This document shows positions 1-8,187 of a stretch of 8,869 bases of DNA, in pieces. The translations under genes were made by a program, and so were the position numbers. The notes beneath the pieces were generated by a model that had not been told where the DNA came from, searched no databases, and saw only the letters and a list, made by a program, of their open reading frames with translations. Source of the DNA: DASXTS01 sp036505275 (lineage in GTDB: Bacteria; Actinomycetota; Actinomycetes; Mycobacteriales; Pseudonocardiaceae); NCBI GenBank assembly GCA_036505275.1, contig DASXTS010000367.1, positions 1 to 8,869 of the forward strand, given 5' to 3'. The number at the start of each line of letters is the position of its first letter. Within the stretch, counting starts at the first letter, position 1.

Positions 1-47
1 CGCCGCGACGGCACCGGCGGCGGCCGGGCTGTGCGACGCTGATCACC

Positions 48-725
48 GTGCGCGTGCTGGTGGTGGAGGACGAGCAGCGGCTCGCCACATCGCTCAAGCG
101 CGGACTGGAGGCTGACGGGTTCGCCGTCGACGTGGCGGCTAGCGGCACCGACGGCCTGTGGATGGCCCGCGAGCACAGCTACGACGCGATCGTCCTCGAC
201 ATCATGCTGCCCGGCATCGATGGCTACCGGATCTGCGCGACGCTGCGCGCGGAGGCCGACTGGACACCGATCCTGATGCTCACCGCGATGGACGGCGAGT
301 TCGACGAGGCCGAAGGCCTGGACACCGGCGCCGACGACTACCTGGTCAAACCGTTCTCGCACCGGGTGCTCGTGGCACGGCTGCACGCCCTGATGCGGCG
401 CGGCGCCGGCGAGCGTCCCACCAGGCTCGTCGCGGGTGACCTGGTGCTGGACCCAGGCAGCCGCCGGGCGTGGCGCGGCGACACGCCGCTGCGGCTCACC
501 GCGCGCGAGGTGTCCGTCCTGGAGTACCTGCTGCGCAACGCCGGCAGCGTGGTGTCCAAGCGCGACATCCTCGACCACGTATGGGACGACGACTTCGACG
601 GCGACCCGAACATCGTCGAGGTGTACGTCCGCTACCTACGCCGCAAGATCGACGTGCCGCACCGGCGGTCGGTGATCGAGACCGTCCGGGGAGCCGGCTA
701 CCGGCTGGCGGCCGACGGTGGCTGA
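48..725 (+). CDS. OmpR/PhoB-family response regulator
   Basis: DNA-binding transcription regulator that is activated by phosphotransfer from a sensor kinase, very probably the one encoded immediately downstream. The 225-residue product has the usual two-domain length. The receiver domain (about 1-115) shows the acidic pocket E7-D8, phosphoacceptor D51 in the context VLDIMLPG, the switch threonine T79 and the conserved K101 in LVKPF. The winged-helix effector domain (about 127-221) ends in the typical YVRYLRRKID and ETVRGAGYRL signatures. GTG at 48 was chosen because the product then begins with the canonical MRVLVVEDE strand; there is no clear Shine-Dalgarno and the frame stays open to the window edge, so a slightly earlier start cannot be excluded. 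The last 8 bases overlap the kinase gene, implying translational coupling. The family is certain. The regulon cannot be read from sequence, so no symbol is given. Confidence 0.96.
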   Translation: MRVLVVEDEQRLATSLKRGLEADGFAVDVAASGTDGLWMAREHSYDAIVLDIMLPGIDGYRICATLRAEADWTPILMLTAMDGEFDEAEGLDTGADDYLVKPFSHRVLVARLHALMRRGAGERPTRLVAGDLVLDPGSRRAWRGDTPLRLTAREVSVLEYLLRNAGSVVSKRDILDHVWDDDFDGDPNIVEVYVRYLRRKIDVPHRRSVIETVRGAGYRLAADGG

Positions 726-2067
726 CCGCCGGTACGGGGTACGGGTCCGCACCACGGCCGGGGCGACGCTCGTCGTCGGGGTGGCCTTGGCCGTCGGCGG
801 CGTGGCGCTCGTGTTGCTGTTGCAGCGCTCGCTCACCCGTGACATCCAGACGGCCGCCGAGCTGCGCGCGCAGGACGTCGTCGCCCTGCTGGACGCCGGC
901 CGGCCGCCCGCGCTGCTGGCTGTGGACAACGCCGAGGAGTCGCTGGTCCAGGTGGTCGACCGGTCCGGGACGGTGGTGGCGAGCAGCATCAACATCGCAG
1001 ACACCGCCCCGATCGGTGACCTGCGGCCCGGCGAGGCGCGCACCGTGCGGGGGCTGCCTATCGGCGACGAGCGCTCCTACCGCGTGGTAGCGCGCGGCAC
1101 CGCCGACGGGCAGTACATCGTGCTGGTGGCGCGGACGCTCGACCCGGTCGACGAGAGCGGCGCCGCCCTCGCCGGCGCGCTCGCGATCGGCCTGCCCGTC
1201 CTGCTGCTGCTCGTCGCGTTCACCACGTGGACCGTCACCGGCAGGGCGCTGCGGCCCGTCGAGGCGATCCGGCGGGAGGTGGCGGCGATCTCCGACGCCG
1301 AGCTCGGCCGTCGGGTGCCCGAGCCGGGCGGTCGCGACGAGGTGGCCCGGCTGGCCCGCACCATGAACACGATGCTCGACCGGCTGCAGCGCTCGCGCGA
1401 CCGGCAGCGCCAGTTCATCTCCGACGCGTCGCACGAGCTGCGCAGCCCGATCGCGTCGATCCGGCACCAGCTCGAGACCGCGCTGGCGCATCCGCAGGAG
1501 ACCGGTGGGGACAAGCTCGCCGCGGGCCTGCTCGCCGAGGACATGCGGATGGAACGGCTGGTGAACGCCCTGCTGCTGCTCGCCCGAGCGGACGAGAACA
1601 TCATCACCCCGAGCCGCCGGCCGGTGGACGTCGACGACCTGGTGCTGGCCGAGGCCGCCCGGCTGCGGCGGCGCGGACGGGTCGCGGTCGACACCACCGC
1701 GGTGAGCGCGTCCCGCATCGACGGCGACCCGGCGCAGCTGGCCAGCATGGTGCACAACCTTGCCGACAACGCCGAGCGGCACGCCGCGTCGACGGTGCGC
1801 CTCGCGGTCGCGGCCATCCGCGGATGGCTGACGTTGACCGTGTCGGACGACGGCAACGGTGTGCCGGCCGCGGACCGGGAGCGGATCTTCGAGCGGTTCA
1901 CCCGGCTGGACGACGCGCGGGCCCGCGACACCGGCGGCGCGGGGCTGGGCCTCGCGATCGTCGCCGAGGTGGCTCGCGCGCACGGCGGCACCGTCCGCGT
2001 GGAGGACGGGCCGGGCGCACGGTTCGTCGTGGTGTTGCCCACGGCGGACGGCTTCAGCGTGGATTAA
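718..2067 (+). CDS. membrane sensor histidine kinase (HAMP-HisKA-HATPase)
   Basis: Orthodox transmembrane histidine kinase of 449 residues that should phosphorylate the overlapping response regulator. Domains in order are: a transmembrane helix at about 14-36; an extracytoplasmic sensor of only about 110 residues (40-150) with no recognised fold; a second helix at about 151-172; a HAMP linker beginning GRALRPVEAI (175-184); the dimerisation and phosphoacceptor box DASHELRSP with H239; and the ATPase domain with N box LADNAERHA (348-356), G1 box DDGNGVP (377-383), F box FERF (391-394) and G2 box GGAGLGLAI (406-414). All catalytic boxes are intact. The GTG start lies inside the end of the regulator gene (8-base overlap). 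The signal is unknown. The exported lipoprotein gene that begins 54 bases after the stop may supply or modify it, by analogy with lipoprotein-linked systems such as CseA-CseBC; that link is inference. Confidence 0.96.
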   Translation: MADRRYGVRVRTTAGATLVVGVALAVGGVALVLLLQRSLTRDIQTAAELRAQDVVALLDAGRPPALLAVDNAEESLVQVVDRSGTVVASSINIADTAPIGDLRPGEARTVRGLPIGDERSYRVVARGTADGQYIVLVARTLDPVDESGAALAGALAIGLPVLLLLVAFTTWTVTGRALRPVEAIRREVAAISDAELGRRVPEPGGRDEVARLARTMNTMLDRLQRSRDRQRQFISDASHELRSPIASIRHQLETALAHPQETGGDKLAAGLLAEDMRMERLVNALLLLARADENIITPSRRPVDVDDLVLAEAARLRRRGRVAVDTTAVSASRIDGDPAQLASMVHNLADNAERHAASTVRLAVAAIRGWLTLTVSDDGNGVPAADRERIFERFTRLDDARARDTGGAGLGLAIVAEVARAHGGTVRVEDGPGARFVVVLPTADGFSVD

Positions 2068-2108
2068 GCGCCGGTACGGCACGATCCCCGTCAGCGACCT
2101 TGCCTACC

Positions 2109-2115
2109 GAGAGGA
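2109..2115 (+). promoter_or_regulatory. ribosome-binding site of the lipoprotein gene
   Basis: GAGAGGA lies 6 bases before the ATG at 2122 and fixes that start, which also opens a good lipoprotein signal peptide. The 54-base space from the kinase stop shows no obvious terminator, so co-transcription with the two-component genes is likely. Confidence 0.7.
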
Positions 2116-2121
2116 CCTGTC

Positions 2122-2985
2122 ATGCGTTCGTCGGCGTCAAGGCCGGTGCTGCCGGCCGTCGCGTTGGTGGCCACGGCCGTACTGAACGCTGTCCTGGCCG
2201 GGTGCGGCCGGTCCGCGGCCCCGGCCGCCGGTCCGCCGTCCTGTACCACACCCGCCGCGGCCACCACCACGGCGCCGGCCACGTCCACCGCCACCACGGC
2301 ACCGGCCACGACCACCGCCAAACTCCCGCCGGAGACCGGCCCTGGCTATCGGGTCGAGGTCCGGCCCGCGGACTTCCCCACCTCAACCACGATCGACAAC
2401 CCGTACTACCCGCTGGTGCCCGGCACCCGGCAGGTCTTCGAGGGCAAGAGCGGCGATGAGCTCGAGCGGACCGTCACGGAGGTCACCAGGGACACCAAGC
2501 GGATCCTTGGCGTCCCGACCGTGGTGGTGCACGACCGCGTGACCAGCGGTGACGAGATCGTCGAGGACACCTGTGACTGGTTCGCGCAGGACGCGGCCGG
2601 CAATGTCTGGTACTTCGGCGAGGCCACCAGGGCGCTCGACGAAAAGACCGGCAAGCTCACCAACACCGCGGGCTCGTGGGAGGCCGGCGTCGACGGTGCA
2701 CAGCCGGGCCTCCTGATGAAGGCCCACCCCGCGGTCGGCGACAGCTACTACCAGGAGTACTTGAAGGGCCAGGCCGAGGACCGGGCCGACGTGATCAAGG
2801 TCGGCGAGCGCATCACCGTCCGGTACGGCGCGTCCACTGACACCGTGCGAACCAAGGACTACACGGCGCTCGAGCCAGCGGTCGTTGAGAACAAGGTCTG
2901 GGCGAGGGGGATCGGCCTGGTCTACGTCGAGCACGTCACCGGATCACCGGAGATGGTCGAGCTGATCGCCATCGAGCGGTTCTGA
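2122..2985 (+). CDS. lipoprotein of unknown function, paralogue of the next gene
   Basis: Exported, probably membrane-anchored protein of 287 residues. A signal peptide (1-27) ends in the lipobox L25-A26-G27-C28, predicting lipidation at C28. A low-complexity Thr/Ala/Pro linker (about 41-67) follows, typical of a flexible cell-wall-spanning tether; its DNA is a degenerate GCC/ACC/ACG repeat. The remaining 220 residues form one domain rich in beta-strand-like segments, containing IDNPYYPLVPGT (91-102) and DWFAQDAAGNVWYFGE (142-157), and finishing with GIGLVYVEH and ELIAIERF. The same landmarks recur in the gene at 3245. I recognise the domain as widespread in uncharacterised exported actinobacterial proteins but know no function or catalytic residue for it. 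Position just after the kinase gene suggests an accessory sensor or an output of that system. Lipoprotein status is well supported; the role is unknown. Confidence 0.88.
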   Translation: MRSSASRPVLPAVALVATAVLNAVLAGCGRSAAPAAGPPSCTTPAAATTTAPATSTATTAPATTTAKLPPETGPGYRVEVRPADFPTSTTIDNPYYPLVPGTRQVFEGKSGDELERTVTEVTRDTKRILGVPTVVVHDRVTSGDEIVEDTCDWFAQDAAGNVWYFGEATRALDEKTGKLTNTAGSWEAGVDGAQPGLLMKAHPAVGDSYYQEYLKGQAEDRADVIKVGERITVRYGASTDTVRTKDYTALEPAVVENKVWARGIGLVYVEHVTGSPEMVELIAIERF

Positions 2986-3015
2986 CCGCTGCTGTTGGCC
3001 GCACGGGTACCAGCC

Positions 3016-3041
3016 GCGGCGGGTCTTCCAGGTCCCGCCGC
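3016..3041 (+). terminator. hairpin after the lipoprotein gene, putative terminator
   Basis: GCGGCGGG at 3016-3023 is perfectly complementary to CCCGCCGC at 3034-3041, giving an 8-bp all-GC stem with a 10-base loop, starting 31 bases after the lipoprotein stop. No U-tract follows, as is common for actinobacterial terminators. The rest of the 259-base gap (to 3244) holds no convincing gene; it should contain the promoter of the next gene, but no clear -35/-10 pair could be chosen. Confidence 0.5.
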
Positions 3042-3244
3042 ACGATCAACCAGACCAGCGCGAGTCAGCCAGCAGCCCGGTCAGGTTGAAGGGTCACCAA
3101 GAGTGCCTGACTGGAGGTCGCTATCACCCTTCTGGTCTAACCCCAACCGGGTAACATCGAGCGCCAGGGTAGCGATCTCTCGGATTGAGACTGATCTCCG
3201 GGCAGGAGTGCAGGGGCTCGAATTACCGGACTGGTGGGGCCGCC

Positions 3245-4138
3245 ATGTTGAAGACACGTCGCTGGACTTTCGTTTTCCTTGCCTTCGGGTTGGCTGTGGG
3301 CAGTGCGGTGACAGGCGCTGGTACGGCAGCGGGGATCCCCACCGGTGACTGCAAACCGGCCGTGCCGTTCCGCGCGGACGCATTCCCCGAGCACCCGAAG
3401 ATCGACAACAAGTTCCTGCCCCTGGTCCCGGGCACGCAGCTCACGCTCCAGGGCCAAGCGGACGTCGGCGGCGGCTTAGTGGATCATACGGTCGTGTTCA
3501 CCGTCACCGACGTGACCAAGGTCATCAACGGCGTGCGCTCGGTCGTCGTGCTCGACGAGGATATCAGCCAAGGAACACTTGCTGAGCGCGAAATCGCATT
3601 CTTTGCCCAGGACGACTCGGGCAATGTGTGGAACACCGGCGAGTATCCGGAGGAATTTGAGGACGGTCAGTTCGTCGGTGCCCCCAGCACATGGCTAACC
3701 GGCCAACAAGGCGCGCAGGCCGGGATTCATATGCTGGCACAGCCTACGGCGTTCGACGGTTTCTACCTTCAGGGTTTCTCCCCCAAGATCGCTTTCTTGG
3801 ACTGTGCGCAGGTGGTCGGCATCGATGACACGCAGGACACCTGCGTCCCGGCGGGATGCTTCAACCCCGTACTGATCACGGACGAGACAAGCCCGCTCGA
3901 GCGGACCGACGCACACCAGCTCAAGTACCACGCGCCAGGCATTGGCATCATCAAGATCGAGCCAGTCAACGATCCAGAGGGCGAGACCCTGGTGTTGACC
4001 AAGCTCACTCGGCTGAGCAAGAAGGCACTGGCAAATGCCAGCGCCACCGCGCTGACCCTCGACCAGAGAGCGTATGAGTTCGCCGCGCAGGTATACGGCG
4101 GAAGCTCACCGGCGACCCGCGGGGACGCAGTGGCGTAG
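3245..4138 (+). CDS. secreted protein of unknown function, soluble paralogue of the lipoprotein
   Basis: Predicted exported protein of 297 residues. The ATG at 3245 is preferred over upstream in-frame starts (for example TTG at 3185) because it is preceded by GGTGGGG and opens directly on a signal peptide: KTRR, a hydrophobic core to about residue 24 and likely cleavage near residue 30. There is no lipobox and no Thr linker. The main domain matches the upstream lipoprotein: IDNKFLPLVPGT (53-64), FFAQDDSGNVWNTGE (119-133), GAQAG (156-160) and a GIGIIKIE segment near 232. It has its own features: four cysteines (C36, C187, C200, C205; possible disulfides) and a basic/Ala-rich C-terminal tail after about 255. 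Codon usage is noticeably less GC3-biased than in the neighbours and includes a rare TTA at L78. Function unknown; not an enzyme family I recognise. Confidence 0.87.
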   Translation: MLKTRRWTFVFLAFGLAVGSAVTGAGTAAGIPTGDCKPAVPFRADAFPEHPKIDNKFLPLVPGTQLTLQGQADVGGGLVDHTVVFTVTDVTKVINGVRSVVVLDEDISQGTLAEREIAFFAQDDSGNVWNTGEYPEEFEDGQFVGAPSTWLTGQQGAQAGIHMLAQPTAFDGFYLQGFSPKIAFLDCAQVVGIDDTQDTCVPAGCFNPVLITDETSPLERTDAHQLKYHAPGIGIIKIEPVNDPEGETLVLTKLTRLSKKALANASATALTLDQRAYEFAAQVYGGSSPATRGDAVA

Positions 4139-4158
4139 CCGATCAGCGGCGGCGAGCG

Positions 4159-4172
4159 GCGACATCCGTCGC
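4159..4172. terminator. small hairpin between convergent genes
   Basis: GCGAC, a 4-base ATCC loop and GTCGC form a short perfect stem in the 53-base space between the secreted-protein gene and the convergent small peptide gene. It could serve as a weak bidirectional terminator, but the stem is only 5 bp and there is no U-tract. Confidence 0.25.
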
Positions 4173-4191
4173 ATCCGCGATCTGTTCGGGC

Positions 4192-4437
4192 TCAGCCGGA
4201 TTCGTCCTCCACGGTCAGATGGCCGTAGTCGTGGGTGGACAGGGCGGCGGACGGGCCGCTCGGCCCGACCTCCCGCGCAGACCTCGTCGTGTCGGCGGGG
4301 CTGGCCTCGGCCTCCTCGCCCCCTGCCCCGTCCTCGACGGTCAGGTGGCCGTAGTCGTGGGTCGACAAGCTCGCACCCGTCCGTTGAGTCTGCGCTGCAG
4401 TCTGAGCTGCAGTCTGCGCTCCCGATTGCTCGGACAT
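4192..4437 (-). CDS. small acidic peptide with two identical 13-residue motifs; possible RiPP precursor
   Basis: 81-residue peptide of no family I recognise. ATG at 4437 is chosen over the TTG two codons upstream because GGGAGG (4452-4447) sits 9 bases before it. Architecture: an N-terminal MSEQSG followed by an AQTAAQTAAQTQ repeat (about 7-18), core-like copy 1 LSTHDYGHLTVED (24-36), an acidic, Gly/Ala-rich spacer, and copy 2 of the same 13 residues (66-78) ending in ESG-stop. No signal peptide, no transmembrane segment, no cysteine. The two DNA copies match at 35 of 39 bases and all four differences are synonymous, strong evidence that the reading frame is real and the motif selected. A short leader plus repeated, spaced, identical cores is the layout of multi-core ribosomal peptide precursors. 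Ser/Thr with Asp/Glu in the core would suit graspetide-type ester links, and Tyr-Gly-His resembles the YxH crosslinked by biarylitide P450s. Neither enzyme is in the window, so the class is speculative. Alternatives are a duplicated short binding motif or a signalling peptide. Confidence 0.75.
   Translation of the reverse strand: MSEQSGAQTAAQTAAQTQRTGASLSTHDYGHLTVEDGAGGEEAEASPADTTRSAREVGPSGPSAALSTHDYGHLTVEDESG
4204..4242 (-). repeat. 39-base direct repeat, copy 2 (second peptide core)
   Basis: Encodes the second LSTHDYGHLTVED of the peptide. It is 35/39 identical to the copy at 4330-4368. The four mismatches fall on Leu (CTG vs TTG), Ser (TCC vs TCG), His (CAT vs CAC) and Val (GTG vs GTC) codons, all silent. 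Confidence 0.9.
4330..4368 (-). repeat. 39-base direct repeat, copy 1 (first peptide core)
   Basis: Encodes the first LSTHDYGHLTVED of the peptide; partner of the copy at 4204-4242, separated from it by 87 bases that encode an acidic spacer with no repetition. Confidence 0.9.
4387..4420 (-). repeat. 12-base tandem repeat in the peptide leader
   Basis: About 2.8 copies of a 12-base unit (plus-strand AGTCTGCGCTGC with one variant copy AGTCTGAGCTGC) encode the AQTA repeat of the peptide N-terminus. The unit length is a multiple of three, so changes in copy number would keep the frame. Confidence 0.8.
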
Positions 4438-4446
4438 GATCAACCG

Positions 4447-4452
4447 CCTCCC
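4447..4452 (-). promoter_or_regulatory. strong ribosome-binding site of the small peptide gene
   Basis: Read on the minus strand this is GGGAGG, 9 bases upstream of the ATG at 4437 and only 3 bases from the alternative TTG at 4443. It decides the start and argues that the small reading frame is translated. Confidence 0.75.
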
Positions 4453-4609
4453 ATCGCCCGGCTCGACCCACCAAGGTTAGGACTCCAGCGGCCGGTCCAC
4501 CCACCGGAACTCCACCTCTGGACGCCCTGGTTGCGGTCGACAACACCGACCGGCCAACGCCGGCACCGGCCTGGACGCCATCCGCACCAGCGGCCGTCGA
4601 ACCGCAGGC

Positions 4610-4765
4610 CGGTGCGCTTCGCGGCGCGGTGACCGACGGTGGCGTGCGGGAGGATTGGTCGGCGGTATTGGTCCAGGTGAAGGGTTGGCAGCGGTGGTTC
4701 CAGCCGTCGATGAAGCGGCGGATGGCGGCGATGAGGTCGGGCACGGAGTCGAAGCTGCGGCGGCA
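4610..4765 (-). pseudogene. C-terminal remnant of an IS630-type transposase, frameshifted
   Basis: Minus-strand translation from about 4765 gives RRSFDSVPDLIAAIRRFIDG and then WNHRCQPFTWTNTADQ, which I recognise as the end of IS630-family DDE transposases (usual form FIDGWN-RC-PF-WTKTADQIL). Near 4655 the frame breaks: after TADQ the expected ILPHATVGHR continues in the adjacent frame, consistent with loss of one base. A stop at 4783-4781 closes the matching frame upstream, and the catalytic DDE residues are absent. The fragment is therefore about 50 residues of a roughly 350-residue enzyme and cannot transpose. No inverted terminal repeats could be paired. It shows that this intergenic stretch has hosted an insertion element and then decayed. 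Confidence 0.75.
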
Positions 4766-4943
4766 CCTCCACCGGCACAGTCAACGCGTACTTCAATGGC
4801 GGGCGCACTGGCTATGTTTGGCCAATGATGCTTGGCTTACAGGCGAAGTAGAAATAGCCCTCAGTCGATTCATTGCGGACGATTTGCGGGCTGTCGCCGA
4901 CTCGGCTCGGTTGTGCTCGGCCCGCGCAGTCCGCATCCGATCC

Positions 4944-4950
4944 GAGGAGG
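4944..4950 (+). promoter_or_regulatory. ribosome-binding site deciding a TTG start
   Basis: GAGGAGG ends 4 bases before the TTG at 4955. The spacing is short, but no other start codon near it gives a signal peptide, and upstream in-frame starts (to 4832) lack a Shine-Dalgarno and would add an arginine-rich, non-signal-like extension. Confidence 0.7.
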
Positions 4951-4954
4951 CCCA

Positions 4955-7339
<2,385 letters not shown>

Positions 7340-7360
7340 CCACCAGGTGCCGCGTCGGAC

Positions 7361-7393
7361 CGTCGGCCCAACCATCCGGTCGACGGGCCGACG
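7361..7393 (+). terminator. hairpin after the glucosidase gene, putative terminator
   Basis: CGTCGGCCC (7361-7369) and GGGCCGACG (7385-7393) pair perfectly over 9 bp with a 15-base loop, 22 bases after the stop. An alternative register, CGCGTCGG (7351-7358) with CCGACGCG (7388-7395), competes with it. A weaker CACCTG/CAGGTG pair (7333-7338, 7344-7349) spans the stop codon. No U-tract is present. Confidence 0.55.
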
Positions 7394-7472
7394 CGGGAGG
7401 CCGGATGCCACCGTGACTTCCACGCCATCGTGATCGACTCGCCCGACCCGACTGCCAGCAGAGGACCGCATC

Positions 7473-7916
7473 ATGAGGATGATCATCGCGCTGCTCATAG
7501 CCGCCGCCCTGGCCGCCGTCAGCGCGCCCGCTCAGGCCGCCACCACTGTCATCCGCGTTGCGCCGAAATCCATCGACTTCGGGACGAAAAAGATCGGTTT
7601 GGAGCCCTTGTACACCACTTACTACGACAGTGTTAAGATCACTAATTCGAGCCGTGAGCCCCTTGACGTGCTGGTCACGGCCGGGCTTCCCGACGACTTC
7701 GGATTCGGCCTGCTGCCCGGTTCTGACTGTCCCGTTCTCGCGCCAGACGAGTTGGCTCGCGGCGAGAGCTGCCAGGCAGTCGTCCGGTTCACGCCTACAC
7801 CGTTCTTCGCAGACTGGCTGCAGGAAGGCTCTCTAACGATCACCGCAACTCGTCCGGGCAGCACCGAGGTCGTTGCCGTCGTCGAAGTGCCGGTTACTGG
7901 CACGGGGAAGCTCTAA
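7473..7916 (+). CDS. small secreted Ig-like protein (ASH / choice-of-anchor-D type domain)
   Basis: Exported protein of 147 residues. AGAGGA lies 7 bases before the first ATG. A classical signal peptide (1-22, ending APAQA-A) precedes a single beta-sandwich-like domain: the opening SIDFGTKKIG (33-42), VKITNSSREPLDV (54-66) and the closing VPVTGTG are the pattern of ASPM-SPD2-Hydin domains often named choice-of-anchor D. C86 and C100, in the C-x13-C segment GSDC...GESC, probably form a disulfide. There is no anchor, LPxTG or enzymatic motif, so a binding or structural role at the cell surface is the most that can be inferred. Codon usage in the first half (AAA, AAG, ACT, GTT, TTG) is less GC-biased than in the glucosidase. 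The hairpin between them suggests separate transcription. Confidence 0.82.
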   Translation: MRMIIALLIAAALAAVSAPAQAATTVIRVAPKSIDFGTKKIGLEPLYTTYYDSVKITNSSREPLDVLVTAGLPDDFGFGLLPGSDCPVLAPDELARGESCQAVVRFTPTPFFADWLQEGSLTITATRPGSTEVVAVVEVPVTGTGKL

Positions 7917-8003
7917 CAACGACGGGCGGCCTGGTAACCGTGGGAGTTGCCGGCGGCGGCGTCCTCGTCCACGCCAATGGTCATAGACCGGAACGAACGC
8001 CTC

Positions 8004-8038
8004 GAGCCCGCTCCGCGCAGATCGTCACGTTCGGGCTC
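8004..8038. terminator. inverted repeat between convergent genes
   Basis: GAGCCCG (8004-8010) pairs with CGGGCTC (8032-8038) across a 21-base loop, and an outer ACCGGA (7987-7992) can alternatively pair with TCCGGT (8037-8042). It lies in the 271-base space between the ASH protein gene and the convergent permease gene, where a terminator is expected. No gene in this space is convincing: the open frames lack Shine-Dalgarno sequences and recognisable products. Confidence 0.3.
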
Positions 8039-8187
8039 CGGTGTGCCAGGCGGGCGAGAGGGTTGGGTAGATGGGGCGCAGCCGAGCTCTGTGCGGATCG
8101 CCGGAACCAGTTGTTCTTTGCGCAACCTGCAGGGTACGGCGGAGTTTCGCGGTCACTGTGATCGCAGCCACGCCGTCGGGGGGCCGG

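Larger units (their letters stand above)
4438..4954. other. 517-base gap between divergent peptide and glucosidase genes
   Basis: No intact gene is supported. It holds the peptide ribosome-binding site next to 4437, the IS630 remnant (4610-4765) and, from about 4800 to 4880, a patch visibly richer in A/T than the surroundings, including the palindrome TTGGCCAA (4818-4825), where promoter or operator sequence for the glucosidase is most likely. No convincing -35/-10 pair and no CebR-like TGGGAGCGCTCCCA operator was found. The leftmost part (4453-4609) should carry the peptide promoter; TAACCT near 4476-4481 on the minus strand is a possible -10, without a good -35. Confidence 0.5.

Noticed and set aside
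1..42. Open frame ending in TGA at 40-42, 5 bases before the response regulator start, as the tail of an upstream gene
   Set aside because: Only 13 codons are visible, with no recognisable sequence. It could equally be chance in GC-rich DNA.
496..2082. Long minus-strand open frame of 528 codons across the two-component genes
   Set aside because: It is an antisense shadow produced by GC-rich codons. The plus-strand products have every family motif, while this translation is Arg/His/Gly-rich without a domain.
3245..3280. Twin-arginine (Tat) signal in the secreted paralogue
   Set aside because: The KTRRWTF start contains RR, but the F and following positions do not fit the S/T-R-R-x-F-L-K pattern, so an ordinary Sec signal is more likely.
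4192..4437. Repeats in the peptide gene as a CRISPR or iteron array
   Set aside because: Only two copies, with silent codon-level divergence and a coding context. No palindromic repeats or uniform spacers.
4219..4632. 137-codon plus-strand frame opposite the peptide gene
   Set aside because: No ribosome-binding site and no recognisable domain. The synonymous pattern of the repeats supports the minus-strand frame instead.
4106..4744. 212-codon minus-strand frame as an intact transposase
   Set aside because: Only its first roughly 30 residues match IS630 transposases. The rest is out of frame and runs through the peptide gene in another frame, so it is a pseudogene fragment.
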